From: Atopobium sp. oral taxon 416
GTDB lineage: Bacteria; Actinomycetota; Coriobacteriia; Coriobacteriales; Atopobiaceae
NCBI RefSeq assembly: GCF_018128285.1
Contig: NZ_CP072380.1
Coordinates: forward strand, 2,728,001 to 2,792,000
DNA: 64,000 nucleotides
Direction of reading: 5' to 3'
Position 1 is the stretch's first letter, and every line of letters begins with the position of its first letter. Both the position numbers and the translations under genes were made by a program. Below are positions 29,545 through 38,503 of this stretch, piece by piece. Under the pieces are notes generated by a model. That model ran no database searches, was not told the origin of the DNA, and worked only from the letters and a program-made list of their open reading frames with translations.

Positions 29545-30894
29545 CTAGGGCATGAACACGCCGGTCACGATGCCAAACAGAACGACGACGACATTAATAG
29601 CCCAAAGCTTGAGGAACGAGAACTTGATGTGCTCGTCGATCGTGATTCCGGTAAGGTCTGTCGCAATGTAGAGCTGCGGCTGCGCCACAACCGAGACCAT
29701 CGAGCCGAAGTTCATGTAGAGCGCTGCAATGACAACCTGCGCAGGCACACCATACTGAGCCGAGAAGGCAATAATCAGGGGCATAAGCGCATAGAACCAG
29801 GTATCGTTTGTGAACACCAGCATGAGCGGTGTGCTGCACAGGGCAATGATGAGATACAGGTAGGGACCCATGACAGAAGGAACGAGGGCCATCAGCAACT
29901 GGACCATGGCATCGAGCATGCCGCTGTCCTGCATCACGCCGACAACGACACCCGATAGAAGCACTGCGGGAAGGACGGGGAACAAGGAGCTGGCGTACTT
30001 CTTGAGCAGCTTGTTCTGCTGCTTCAAATCCCTGTAATTAACTTGCAGGCCAATAACCAGGCCAAATGCGAATACGTAGTACTGGGGAATGCTGCTGAAT
30101 GCGATGAGGCAAAACACCAGGAAAGCAGTGAACAGCAGGTTAAAGGCAAAGCGATTATGCCTCGTGAGCTCCGTGTCCTTGAACTGAGCTAAAAGCTCCT
30201 CGTTCGAGATCTCGATGCCCTCCTTCTGGTTCTTGCGCTCCTTGGCACCAAAGTAGAGGGCAATACCAATGACCAGGACAAACATGAAAATCTGAATCGG
30301 GACAATCTTGATAAACAGGTCGGTGCCGGTGATACCCTGATCGGCAACTAAGGAAGCTGCACGCAGAATCTTCGGGTTCCAGGGCGTATTGCACATGATG
30401 AGAATGGCAACACAAGTCAAGAAAGGCAAGATCTTCTTGTCGACACCAAACTTCTCGTAGAGGGGAAGCATCAGCGGAACTGTTATCAGAAACACCGACG
30501 TGATGGACCCATCAAGCTCGCAAATGCACGCGACGATTACCGTCAGCACACAGATGACCGGAGCGGATACCTTAATGCGCCTCATGAGGAACTTGACAAT
30601 GTCGTCAAACATGCCTGTGTCCGCCACCATCATGAAATATGGAAGCGAGAAGAGCATCATCAAGGAGATGGACGTCGTCTTTGAGAAACCGTCCTTGAGC
30701 CAGGTGCCAAACGTACCGGGAAGACTAGTGATGTCCACTGCCGTGAAGCTGCCCGCCGCCACATAAACGGCAATCAGCCCCGCAACCAACGGAAACACCG
30801 TGAAGGCAAGCAGCGTGCTCACCTTGTTCTTCAGCAGCACGACCGTAATCACAATCATGGTCGCGAATCCAAGCAATGCCAATCCCAAGTTCAC
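29545..30894 (-). CDS. CitMHS-like carboxylate/proton symporter, probable sugar-diacid transporter
   Basis: A GTG at 30894, six bases after GGAGGGG, gives 449 residues with about a dozen membrane helices. The pattern matches the ion-transporter superfamily (CitMHS/DcuC/GntP relatives): IVACICELDGSITSVFLITVP with an acidic residue in the membrane, TPWNPK in the middle and VFTNDTWFYALMPLI in the second half. A longer frame starts at 30984 but lacks a ribosome site and adds a polar stretch. It lies between the glucarate and galactarate gene blocks, with no other importer nearby, so uptake of glucarate, galactarate or a related acid is likely. The exact substrate is not readable. Confidence 0.82.
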   Translation of the reverse strand: MNLGLALLGFATMIVITVVLLKNKVSTLLAFTVFPLVAGLIAVYVAAGSFTAVDITSLPGTFGTWLKDGFSKTTSISLMMLFSLPYFMMVADTGMFDDIVKFLMRRIKVSAPVICVLTVIVACICELDGSITSVFLITVPLMLPLYEKFGVDKKILPFLTCVAILIMCNTPWNPKILRAASLVADQGITGTDLFIKIVPIQIFMFVLVIGIALYFGAKERKNQKEGIEISNEELLAQFKDTELTRHNRFAFNLLFTAFLVFCLIAFSSIPQYYVFAFGLVIGLQVNYRDLKQQNKLLKKYASSLFPVLPAVLLSGVVVGVMQDSGMLDAMVQLLMALVPSVMGPYLYLIIALCSTPLMLVFTNDTWFYALMPLIIAFSAQYGVPAQVVIAALYMNFGSMVSVVAQPQLYIATDLTGITIDEHIKFSFLKLWAINVVVVLFGIVTGVFMP

Positions 30895-31173
30895 GTAGAC
30901 CCCTCCAATCGACAGTTCCTCACCCCGGGAAGCCCGACGGAGTATGACGAGGCTAACGAATGTTGAACTATATTCATACTTCATACAGTTCCCTTACCTG
31001 CCACATATCGAATTCTACGGTGACTATCGTTTGCCAAAAAGTCTGCTTGGAACAAAAGAGTGGCTTCCGAGCAACTTAAATCATGTTCTGCATAACAATG
31101 CCTCTGAAATGGCACCGCGTGATACTACTTTCACGAAGGTCCTGTATCAGAAGTAGCTGGAGAGGAGGACACG
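30895..31173. promoter_or_regulatory. Divergent control region between the transporter and MBL-fold genes
   Basis: The 279-base AT-rich region separates two divergent genes and must carry both promoters. It holds TGCATAACA at 31088-31096, also present in the gudD/cdaR control region, so it may be a CdaR-responsive site. No further strong palindrome is seen. Confidence 0.45.
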
Positions 31174-32040
31174 ATGGGACAGAAAATCTTCTACGCACCC
31201 GTGAACCACCCACACCTGGGCGACGAGCTCAACCTACTCTTCAAACATGCCATCGATGCATACTGCGTTGCACCGCACGTTTGGAACGTGGGCGGAAACG
31301 ACGACGTCTGCGCCTACTTGATGGACACAAGCGGCGGACTCGTGCTTCTGGATACGGGATATAGAGCGTCCGTATACCTCATGGTCGACCACATCTGGAG
31401 ACTGGGGTTCGATCCCGCGGACATCCATAAGGTGCTCTTGTCGCACTGGCATTGGGACCATGCAAACGGTGCATCCTACATTCAGGGTCTCTCGGATTGC
31501 GAAATCTGGCTGTCTCAGCAAGACGAGGTTCTTCACCAGAAGTGGAGGGATGACACCAGCGAACTTCCGATGGTTCCTTATGACGTGGCAAACTTCTACG
31601 ACTTCCAGAAGCCCATAGAGGTTGGAAGTATGTCCATCCACGTGCGGCTGACGCCCGGACGCACCCCCGGGGCGGTTGCATTCTTCTTTGATGACACCGA
31701 CGAAAGCACTGGCAAGACCTACTGCTGTGCAATGCACAGAGGTTTGGAGATCCCGATTATGGGACCCGAGAACCTCCAGAAGTGGGACATCACCGAAGTC
31801 ATCGTGCGACAGTTCATTCGCGACTGTGATGAGCTGGAACAACTAGATATAGACATCGCCTTTCCAAGCCACCTAAACATGGGCAACGTATTGGCCAACA
31901 TGCCAGCCAATAAAAGCGACTACAGCACCTGGGTTGCCCCGTACACATGGAAGCACATCGTCGAAAGTCGCAAGAGGCTCGTGCAGACCTACTACCCAAA
32001 GAGCTTCTTTGAGGGCAAAGGCAAACAAGCCGATCGCTAA
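31174..32040 (+). CDS. Metallo-beta-lactamase-fold hydrolase, possible sugar-acid lactonase
   Basis: The 288-residue protein follows GGAGAGGAGG. It has the zinc motif SHWHWDHANG (HxHxDH), a DTGY before it, the histidine in AMHRG and a late FPSHLN histidine, as in the AiiA-type lactonases of the MBL fold. It is cytosolic with no signal. It is the first gene of a plus-strand run with garD. Aldaric acids readily form lactones, so opening glucaro- or galactaro-lactones is an attractive function, but this is inference from the neighbour genes. The stop lies ten bases before the garD start. Confidence 0.8.
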   Translation: MGQKIFYAPVNHPHLGDELNLLFKHAIDAYCVAPHVWNVGGNDDVCAYLMDTSGGLVLLDTGYRASVYLMVDHIWRLGFDPADIHKVLLSHWHWDHANGASYIQGLSDCEIWLSQQDEVLHQKWRDDTSELPMVPYDVANFYDFQKPIEVGSMSIHVRLTPGRTPGAVAFFFDDTDESTGKTYCCAMHRGLEIPIMGPENLQKWDITEVIVRQFIRDCDELEQLDIDIAFPSHLNMGNVLANMPANKSDYSTWVAPYTWKHIVESRKRLVQTYYPKSFFEGKGKQADR

Positions 32041-32050
32041 GGAGGGAAGC

Positions 32051-33574
32051 ATGGACAACAAGCTGGTAGTAAAGGTCAACGAACACGACAACGTCGCCAT
32101 CGCCATACGCGACCTTGCTGCTGGCGAGGAGGTGGCGCCCGGCGTCTTTGCCCGCGAACCCATACCTCAGGCACACAAGGTGACGCTCGTAGACATCCCG
32201 AAGGGTGGCAAGGTCATTCGCTGCGGCGTCGTGCTGGGAACCGTGTTCGAGGACTCCCCCGCCGGCACCTGGATCAACGAGGACTCACTGAAGCTGCCCA
32301 TCCCACCGCCGCTGGACCAGATGCAGTGGGGCACCAACGTGGGCTGGAATCCGCCAACGCCTCCCGTCACCACCTGGGAGGGATACAAGAGTCCCGATGG
32401 TTTCTATGCGGGCACTCGCAACTACCTGGGGATTCAAACCACCGTGCAGTGCGTCACTGGTGTGCTGAACGTAGCAATAGAAAAGATTCGTCGCGAGATA
32501 CTACCGAAGTATCCCAACGTGGACGGCGTCGTGCCCATAAACCATGCATATGGTTGCGGCGTTGCCATCAACGCGACGGACGCCTACATTCCACAGCGCA
32601 TCCTGCGCAACATCGCCAGGCATCCGAACTTCGGCGGAGAGTTCATGCTCGTGAGCCTGGGGTGCGAGAAGTTCACGCCACAGATGTTCTGCGAGGACCG
32701 TCCCGAGGACAACAACCCCGATAACGTCATCGTCCTCCAGGAGTGCCACGGCTTCGAGGATCAGGTCAACCAAATCTGTGCCATGGCTAAGCGCAAGCTG
32801 GCGCACCTGAACCAGAGACATCGCGAGACGCTGCCTCTTTCCGACCTCCTGCTGGGCGTGCAGTGCGGTGGCTCTGACGCATTCTCTGGCGTGGCGTCGA
32901 ACCCCGCCATCGGCTACTGCGTGGACCTGCTGGTTGCTGGCGGAGGAACTGCCATGTTCTCCGAGGTCACCGAGGTGCGCGACGGAGTCTACCTTATAGC
33001 ACACCGCTGCAAGGACGAGGTGACCAAGAAGAAGCTCGCAAACGAGATGCGTTGGTACGACAACTACCTCGCGCGCGGTGGCGCAGACCGTAGCGCCAAC
33101 CCCTCCCCAGGAAACAAGAAGGGCGGCCTCTCGAACATCGTGGAGAAAGCTATGGGCTCCATCGCGAAGTCGGGCTCCTCGCCCGTGGTCGAGGTCCTGT
33201 CCCCGGGCGAGCGTCCGACCAAGCACGGCCTCATCTATGCAGCCACGCCTGCCAGCGACATGGTCTGTGGACCATGCCAGCTTGCCAGCGGCATCGGAGC
33301 CCAGCTGTTCACCACAGGCCGCGGAACCCCGTACGGTCTGGCAGAGATTCCAATTCTGAAGATTTGCTCGCGCAGCGAGGTAAAGCAGATGTGGCCCGAC
33401 CTCATCGACATCAACGCTGGTCCCATCTCCAGCGGTAAGCGTAGTATACAAGATGTGGGCACGGAACTTTTCAAGCTACTGATTGACGTGGTCAGCGGCC
33501 GTAAGCAGTCTCTGGCAGAAGCGCACGGCCTCGCAAATGACCTGTGCATCTTTAACCCTGCACCCATCACGTAA
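32051..33574 (+). CDS. garD: Galactarate dehydratase
   Basis: The ATG at 32051 follows AAGGAGGG and gives 507 residues, as in GarD of the UxaA/altronate dehydratase family. An N-terminal SAF-type domain has NVAIAIRDLAAGE. The main domain has the conserved YGCGVAIN, LGCEKF, QECHGFEDQ and GVQCGGSDAFSGV segments that bind the metal and substrate. A late motif is CGPCQLASGIGAQLFTTGRGTP. It dehydrates galactarate to 5-keto-4-deoxy-D-glucarate, the same product as GudD. Galactarate and glucarate therefore share the downstream DapA-like, GarR and GarK steps encoded on the other strand. Confidence 0.96.
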   Translation: MDNKLVVKVNEHDNVAIAIRDLAAGEEVAPGVFAREPIPQAHKVTLVDIPKGGKVIRCGVVLGTVFEDSPAGTWINEDSLKLPIPPPLDQMQWGTNVGWNPPTPPVTTWEGYKSPDGFYAGTRNYLGIQTTVQCVTGVLNVAIEKIRREILPKYPNVDGVVPINHAYGCGVAINATDAYIPQRILRNIARHPNFGGEFMLVSLGCEKFTPQMFCEDRPEDNNPDNVIVLQECHGFEDQVNQICAMAKRKLAHLNQRHRETLPLSDLLLGVQCGGSDAFSGVASNPAIGYCVDLLVAGGGTAMFSEVTEVRDGVYLIAHRCKDEVTKKKLANEMRWYDNYLARGGADRSANPSPGNKKGGLSNIVEKAMGSIAKSGSSPVVEVLSPGERPTKHGLIYAATPASDMVCGPCQLASGIGAQLFTTGRGTPYGLAEIPILKICSRSEVKQMWPDLIDINAGPISSGKRSIQDVGTELFKLLIDVVSGRKQSLAEAHGLANDLCIFNPAPIT

Positions 33575-33620
33575 ACAGGCGCCCACCAGTCATCCATCAG
33601 ACGGACAAAAGAAGGTAACC

Positions 33621-34052
33621 ATGGTACGTTATGCAACATCGTCCGACCTTACCGCCATCTACAACCTCATCAGCACGACCATCATGGATGGGCACCAGCT
33701 GAACAAGGGACTGTTTGCCCATACCTTTGTGGATCAGCTGAACGAGGAGCGCCACAAGCTGGGCGTTTACGAGACCGAAGACGGCAAAATCGTGGGCTTC
33801 GTCGGTGTCAACTGCACCTGGCAGCTCCATGACGGCGCACGCATTGCCGAAGTCAGCGAACTTACTGTAGCAGAGGAGTATCGCAATGGTGACATTCGCT
33901 TCAAACTGCTAGAGTGGGCCGTCGAGGTGGCCTGTGAGGCGGGGTGCGAGACCATGACGCTCAACAGCAGGTTGGGCCATGACGAGAGCCACAAGTTCTA
34001 CGAGTCTTATGGCTTCAAGAAGACCCACTATCGCTTCGACAGGACTCTGTAG
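33621..34052 (+). CDS. GNAT-family N-acetyltransferase
   Basis: The start at 33621 follows AGAAGG and gives 143 residues. It has the GNAT fold: VGFVGVNCTW for strand beta 4, EVSELTVAEEYRNGDIRFKLLEWA for the acetyl-CoA loop and helix, and DESHKFYESYGFKKTHYRF at the end. The usual Q/RxxGxG/A loop is altered to EYRNGDIRFK, so CoA binding may be changed. It follows garD by 46 bases and ends in a terminator, so it is probably co-transcribed. The substrate is unknown. Confidence 0.85.
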   Translation: MVRYATSSDLTAIYNLISTTIMDGHQLNKGLFAHTFVDQLNEERHKLGVYETEDGKIVGFVGVNCTWQLHDGARIAEVSELTVAEEYRNGDIRFKLLEWAVEVACEAGCETMTLNSRLGHDESHKFYESYGFKKTHYRFDRTL

Positions 34053-34083
34053 CTGCGACATCCATAACAGTTAGAAGACAGAA

Positions 34084-34113
34084 GCGAGCCGGTTGGTTTC
34101 CCAGCCGGCTTGC
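34084..34113 (+). terminator. Terminator after the galactarate transcript
   Basis: GCGAGCCGG pairs with CCGGCTTGC around a short loop with TTGGTTTCCCAG and is followed by TCTTCTTGT. It separates the plus-strand run from the minus-strand DUF1275 gene. Confidence 0.75.
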
Positions 34114-34148
34114 TCTTCTTGTAAGCAAACTCTTAACACGCGCCTGCC

Positions 34149-34856
34149 CTAGTGCCCGCGCAACACGGCGTCGAAGTAGCGATGCTCCACCAGAAGGTCA
34201 GCCCACGCCAGACAGATAAGCACGGCAGCCAAGGGGATCAATGCGCTCAGCAGCGACGTGTACGAGAAGAACCCGCACATCACGGTCGAGACGACCGCAC
34301 CGGCCGTGAAGCACAGGAACAGTAAGACGTGCGCCTTCAGTTTGCGACGCAGGTCGTGACTCTCAGGGTGACAGATCAGCATGGCCAGAGTGGCGACAAT
34401 CTGGCAGATGTGGTTCGTGACGAAGGTCGTGGTAGCAAGCAGGCCCTCTATCTGACAGTAGGTGTTGAACTGCATGGCGCACACGAAGTTCAGCGTCACC
34501 TGGCAGATCTGGTCGGGCCAGTCAGCGGGCATCAGCGCCAGGAACACGACCGCGCACATCTCCAGCGCCACCAGCAGCGTGTCCCAGCGCAAGAAGTGCA
34601 GATGCTTCACGCCCTTCCCTATCCACTCCGAGAGGAACGAGCCAAACAGATACGCGCTGATGGGCAACAGCAGGTACGCCGTCGAGAACCACTTCTGCCT
34701 GGCCAGGTACATAGCCAGAAATACTACGTTTGCGGTCTGGACATTGCAGAACACGCCGCTGCGCAGGGCAGAAGTGTAGGCACCGTACCAGCCTGCCACG
34801 AAGATCAGAAGCCAGAAGATCCATCGTCGCTCGTACTCCAGATACTCTGACCCCAT
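34149..34856 (-). CDS. DUF1275 (YoaK-like) membrane protein
   Basis: The Met at 34856 follows AGGAGCGGG and gives 235 residues with six membrane helices. The family pattern is visible: YTSALRSGVFCNVQTANVVFLA near the N-terminus and NTYCQIEGLLATTTFVT in the middle. The function of YoaK/DUF1275 proteins is not established; they are thought to be transporters. A longer reading from 35003 has no ribosome site. The gene converges on the galactarate transcript and marks the edge of the catabolic island before mobile DNA begins. Confidence 0.82.
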   Translation of the reverse strand: MGSEYLEYERRWIFWLLIFVAGWYGAYTSALRSGVFCNVQTANVVFLAMYLARQKWFSTAYLLLPISAYLFGSFLSEWIGKGVKHLHFLRWDTLLVALEMCAVVFLALMPADWPDQICQVTLNFVCAMQFNTYCQIEGLLATTTFVTNHICQIVATLAMLICHPESHDLRRKLKAHVLLFLCFTAGAVVSTVMCGFFSYTSLLSALIPLAAVLICLAWADLLVEHRYFDAVLRGH

Positions 34857-34986
34857 ATCCCGCTCCTTTGTCCCATTTGGTTGCGTCTCCATCGCGCGCA
34901 CCACTCGACGCGCTACTAAGCGCGCACTACGCAAATCACTGTAGTTTTGGACAAAACCGACACTCCTATAGATGTCAAGAGCCGTT

Positions 34987-35640
34987 TCATGGGCCTTCGA
35001 CATCTATTGGCATGCTCTCGAGTACCCAGGTGGAATACCTCTCCGCGAACATCCAACTCTCGCACCTTCCGGACTCAAATCCGCTCACCGTGGAAGGCGA
35101 CACCTCGAGGGCATGCGCGACCTTGGCCTGGTTCAGGCCGGCGCTCTTGCGCGCTTCCCTAAGCGAGAGCCTGTCGACCCGCTCGACCTCCGTCCCTGAG
35201 TACATGAGCGCGTGGTAGACCTCGCGCGCGATGTATCTCTTGACGCACCTGATTGCCTCAAGCTTCGAGAGGGCGTGCGGCCCCGACATGCACCGCTTAA
35301 CGTAGCCTTTTGTCCTTGGGGTCGTATCTCATGCGCCTCGCTGTGACGGTGTGCAGCGCCTTGTTGGCACACCGGTCAGCGTCCCTGTTGAGGTGTATGC
35401 AACCCGATGTCTTGCCAGACGATGCCGGGATGGGAGACGTTTTGCACAGCATCGCGAATGTGGCCTTGCTCCTTGAGCCTTTCGGGGTTGTCGCCTGCGG
35501 CGACGGCGAGCTCGGAGGTGCCCAGGGTCTTAAGGCACTAGATTGTAAGCAGCGACGGGCAGTGCTTCTCGACCACGCCCCTCATGAGAGACTCGAGGCC
35601 GCATCCGTAAAGTGGTGTAAAAGGCGGGCGTGCCAGAGGC
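34987..35640 (-). pseudogene. IS110 transposase C-terminal remnant fused to an XRE helix-turn-helix
   Basis: From about 35640 down, degenerate frames match the C-terminal half of actinobacterial IS110 transposases: AGDNPERLK, GIVWQDIGLH (shifted), NRDADR and MRYDPKDKR. From 35289 a clean frame runs SKLEAIRCVKRYIAREVYHAL, the usual transposase end. It then continues without a stop into LREARKSAGLNQAKVAHALE and SPSTVSGFESGR, a textbook XRE-type DNA-binding domain. The product of the last frame would be 100 residues. Whether this fusion is expressed is unknown; it may be a chance join of an IS end with a chromosomal regulator gene. Confidence 0.6.
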
Positions 35641-35697
35641 CCGCCGCCAAGGTGGGATCGCAGTCGACAAACAACGAGGACACCCAAGAGGACGGAC

Positions 35698-36755
35698 ATG
35701 GCTCGAATCAATCTTGCACTGGACCAAGACGAGGTACTGGGGCTGCTTACCGACGGGGGCGGGGACGCCTTCAGGCTGCTGCTCCAGGAGACGCTCAACG
35801 GGGTACTGAGGGCGAAGTCAGCCGAGCAGCTGTGCGCCCAGCCCTACGAGCAAACGCAGCAGCGCACCGATAGCCACAACGAGACGAAGGCAAGGTCCCT
35901 CACGACCAGGGTCGCCACCATCGAGCTGAAGGTGTCAAGGCAGCGCAATGCCCCGTTTGAGACCCTCGTGACCGAGATGGTCGTCACGGGCGTCTTTACA
36001 GTGAAGGTGGGCAGAGTCATGGAGGAGGTCTGCGAAAGGTCGTTCTCCAAGCGCTCCGTCTTTTGAGGCCTGCGCCGAGCTGGACCCCGCTATCAGGGCG
36101 TTTTGCGATTGGCCCCTTAAGGGCGAGTAGCCGTTCGTGATGGTAAACGCCACCTACCTCAAGGTCAGGGTCGACCACCGCGTGAGGTACAGGGCGCTGC
36201 TAAGTCATCGGGGTCTCGCTTGCCGAGTCGCACACGGGACGAGATGCTGGCGGACTTCCTGCGCTCCCTCGTGGACGCCAGAGAGGGGCTCGTGGCGGCC
36301 GTAAGGGAGGTGCTGCCAGGCCCACTTGCGCAACGTGTGCAAGGCCACCCCCAAGGGCGTGCGCGTCGGCCTTAAGGGGGGAGCTGGTCGAGAGGCTCAA
36401 CTGCCAAGCGCACCGGAGGAGAGGCACAGGTGCGACGAGATACTGGCGGACTTGCGCGACGTTGCCTCAAGGGCGGCGAGGGTACTGATCGCCGCGATGC
36501 GCCTGTACATGAGGGTGTCCAACTACCTGGAGAGGCTGAACAGGGAGATAGAGAGGCACGCCTGCTTTGTCGGGGTCTTCCCGAGTAAGGCGTCGGTGAT
36601 CAGGCTGATCGGGTCGGTCCTTACCGAGGAGAACGAGTGCAGCTCGACGCAGAGGAACAGCTACTACGGATAGGACTTACGCGCAGCTCCTGCAGGTGGA
36701 AGACGAGCTCGCAAAGATAGCGCGCAACCAAAGGGACATGGCGAAGGCGTAAGGC
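35698..36755 (+). pseudogene. IS256-family transposase, degraded
   Basis: The N-terminal 122 residues are in one frame (ARINLALDQDEVLGLLTDGG to RVMEEVCERSFSKRSVF). The middle is broken by several shifts. The C-terminal part at about 36450-36673 has VSNYLERLNREIERHA, VGVFPSKASVIRLIGSVLTE, diagnostic for IS256/Mutator transposases. The central catalytic region is damaged, so it is inactive. Confidence 0.8.
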
Positions 36756-36780
36756 AGGGAACGCGGCAGCGATCTTACAC

Positions 36781-37067
36781 ATGAATTCGGACTTGACCCA
36801 GGGAGAAGAGGTAACCCCGCTGTTTGCCATCGGCGCCAGCCTGAGCGTGGTGCTGAAGTCGGCGCTGGGCATGCCCACGGAGCTGGCCGCCATGCTGGGC
36901 TGCGCCGCAGTCTTCGGCATCGCCACGAACACGCTGCTGGCGCCCATGTTCATCGACGCTAAGGTGTTCAGCTTTGCCTACCTGCCGTACTTCTTCGTCA
37001 TGTGCGTGATAGCATATCTCTTCAACATGGACAATTCCATCTATGCCCTGCAGAGGAAGGCACCTAG
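36781..37067 (+). pseudogene. ClC-type chloride channel, C-terminal fragment cut by IS5 copy 2
   Basis: The frame EEVTPLFAIGASLSVVLKSALG, VFGIATNTLLAPMF and YLPYFFVMCVIAYLFN matches the last helices of ClC chloride channels, where GGEVTPLF lines the anion path. The N-terminal three quarters are missing; the IS256 remnant lies there instead. On the right, IS5 copy 2 enters at CTAG (37064-37067). Reading across the element, the frame resumes at 40098 and ends at TAA 40121-40123, giving RIATQQK. The joined end is therefore fully accounted for. Confidence 0.75.
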
Positions 37068-38065
37068 GGAAACGATGATTAATGCCCCATGACGTACCAG
37101 AGGGGACCGGCCACACGACTTTTCTAGGCCGGTATGCGGGAAAGGCGGGGAAGGATGCTCATCCAGCATGTACAGGAGCCGCTATCCTTACATCCGTCCT
37201 GCCCCATGCACCGCAAGGAGGCTCCAAGACGGACCAGGCGACTCCGGGAGCCGGGAGGTGCAGCCTGCCGGCAGAGATGCACATGGGTAAGGTTTGCAAG
37301 GGCGAAGCAGACATTGAGCATACAGGAGTTCTTCTCTATCCCCTAGTAGCGTGTCCTTAAGGGGTCGAAGCGCCGCTTCACGATAAGGAAGGGATGCTCT
37401 ACCTTTGAGCGGCCGGATGCCTTCCTGGATTCGATGCCCTTCTCGGAAAAGAGTGCACAGGCAAGACCCTCTCTAGTCGAAGGCTTCCTTAGCAACGCTT
37501 TAGCGCATAGATGAGAGGTGTGGGTCTTTATGCGTCCTTAAGGGCGCTTCGCTATACCTATATAGCCTAAAGTCTGCGCAGCAAAACCTATCATCTTCCC
37601 TTATGAGTGTATGTGCCACAGGATATGTCAGATACATTCTAGGCGATCGTCTCCACACCATGCACAAGGCCGCCTGCGGCATCCACACCGATATGTGCCT
37701 TGTATCCGATACGCCAGGCTCCCCCTTTCTTGGACTGGTGCGCTTTAAGGGTTACGCGTACGGTCTTGGTTCTTCGTTAAGCTTTAAGGCCCAGGTGAAG
37801 GTCGCATCCACCATGGAGCCGCCCCGCGCCGTGATCCCTGCCTTCTTAAGTTCTAAGTTCAGGTCGTGAAGCACAAGCTTTACCGAACTCCTCTCGCTTT
37901 AAGGCTATGGCGCATCTTCGCAAGTGTCGTTGCATCTGGCACCTGCTCAGACATGAGGTCTGCGTGCACAGAAACGCTGCCAGGAGTGGCAACCCAGGAT
38001 AGCATCTTTAAGTTTCCTCGTCTTAAGAGAGCAAACATGACCTAAAGCAGGCTACATCCTGTTAT

Positions 38066-38503
38066 GAAGTGACCGTTGTCAAGAGGCAATTTCAGGAAAT
38101 TTCCCCCCCTGGCTAGCCACATTTGTGTTTCTCTGACAGCATCTGGAAAGAGCTCTGATTTAACAGTTCCCGGCATGTGGCCACTCTGTTATACGTGGAT
38201 TGGCTACCAACAGGCTAATGGTTTTGCCGTGAGCCCTGCGATCTAAAAGCGTGGATTACTGTTTCCAGTGCCAACATAGGATGGACGCGGATGGCTTAAA
38301 CCTTACAGTGATCACAGCTCCTTCCAGATGCTGTCAGGTATTTACTTTGTCTATTACTGCATAAATCCGCAGATTCCTGTGGATTTATGCCTTGGCTGCC
38401 CATAGACATCATGGACAGATGGCTGTCACAGGACTTGCCGCGTAAGCGGTGCGTAGCACCCTTGACAGACAAATGGACCAGATGTTACTCATGCTGCCTT
38501 CTT
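38066..38503 (-). ncRNA. Long noncoding right end of the IS1111-like element, candidate bridge RNA
   Basis: About 440 noncoding bases lie between the transposase stop and the element end. They are kept, with substitutions, in a second incomplete copy at about 47890-48325. A strong hairpin at 38359-38390 (GCATAAATCCGCAG with CTGTGGATTTATGC) is also found in the second copy with paired changes. In IS1111 elements the guide RNA comes from this end. RNA expression is not shown. Confidence 0.45.
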
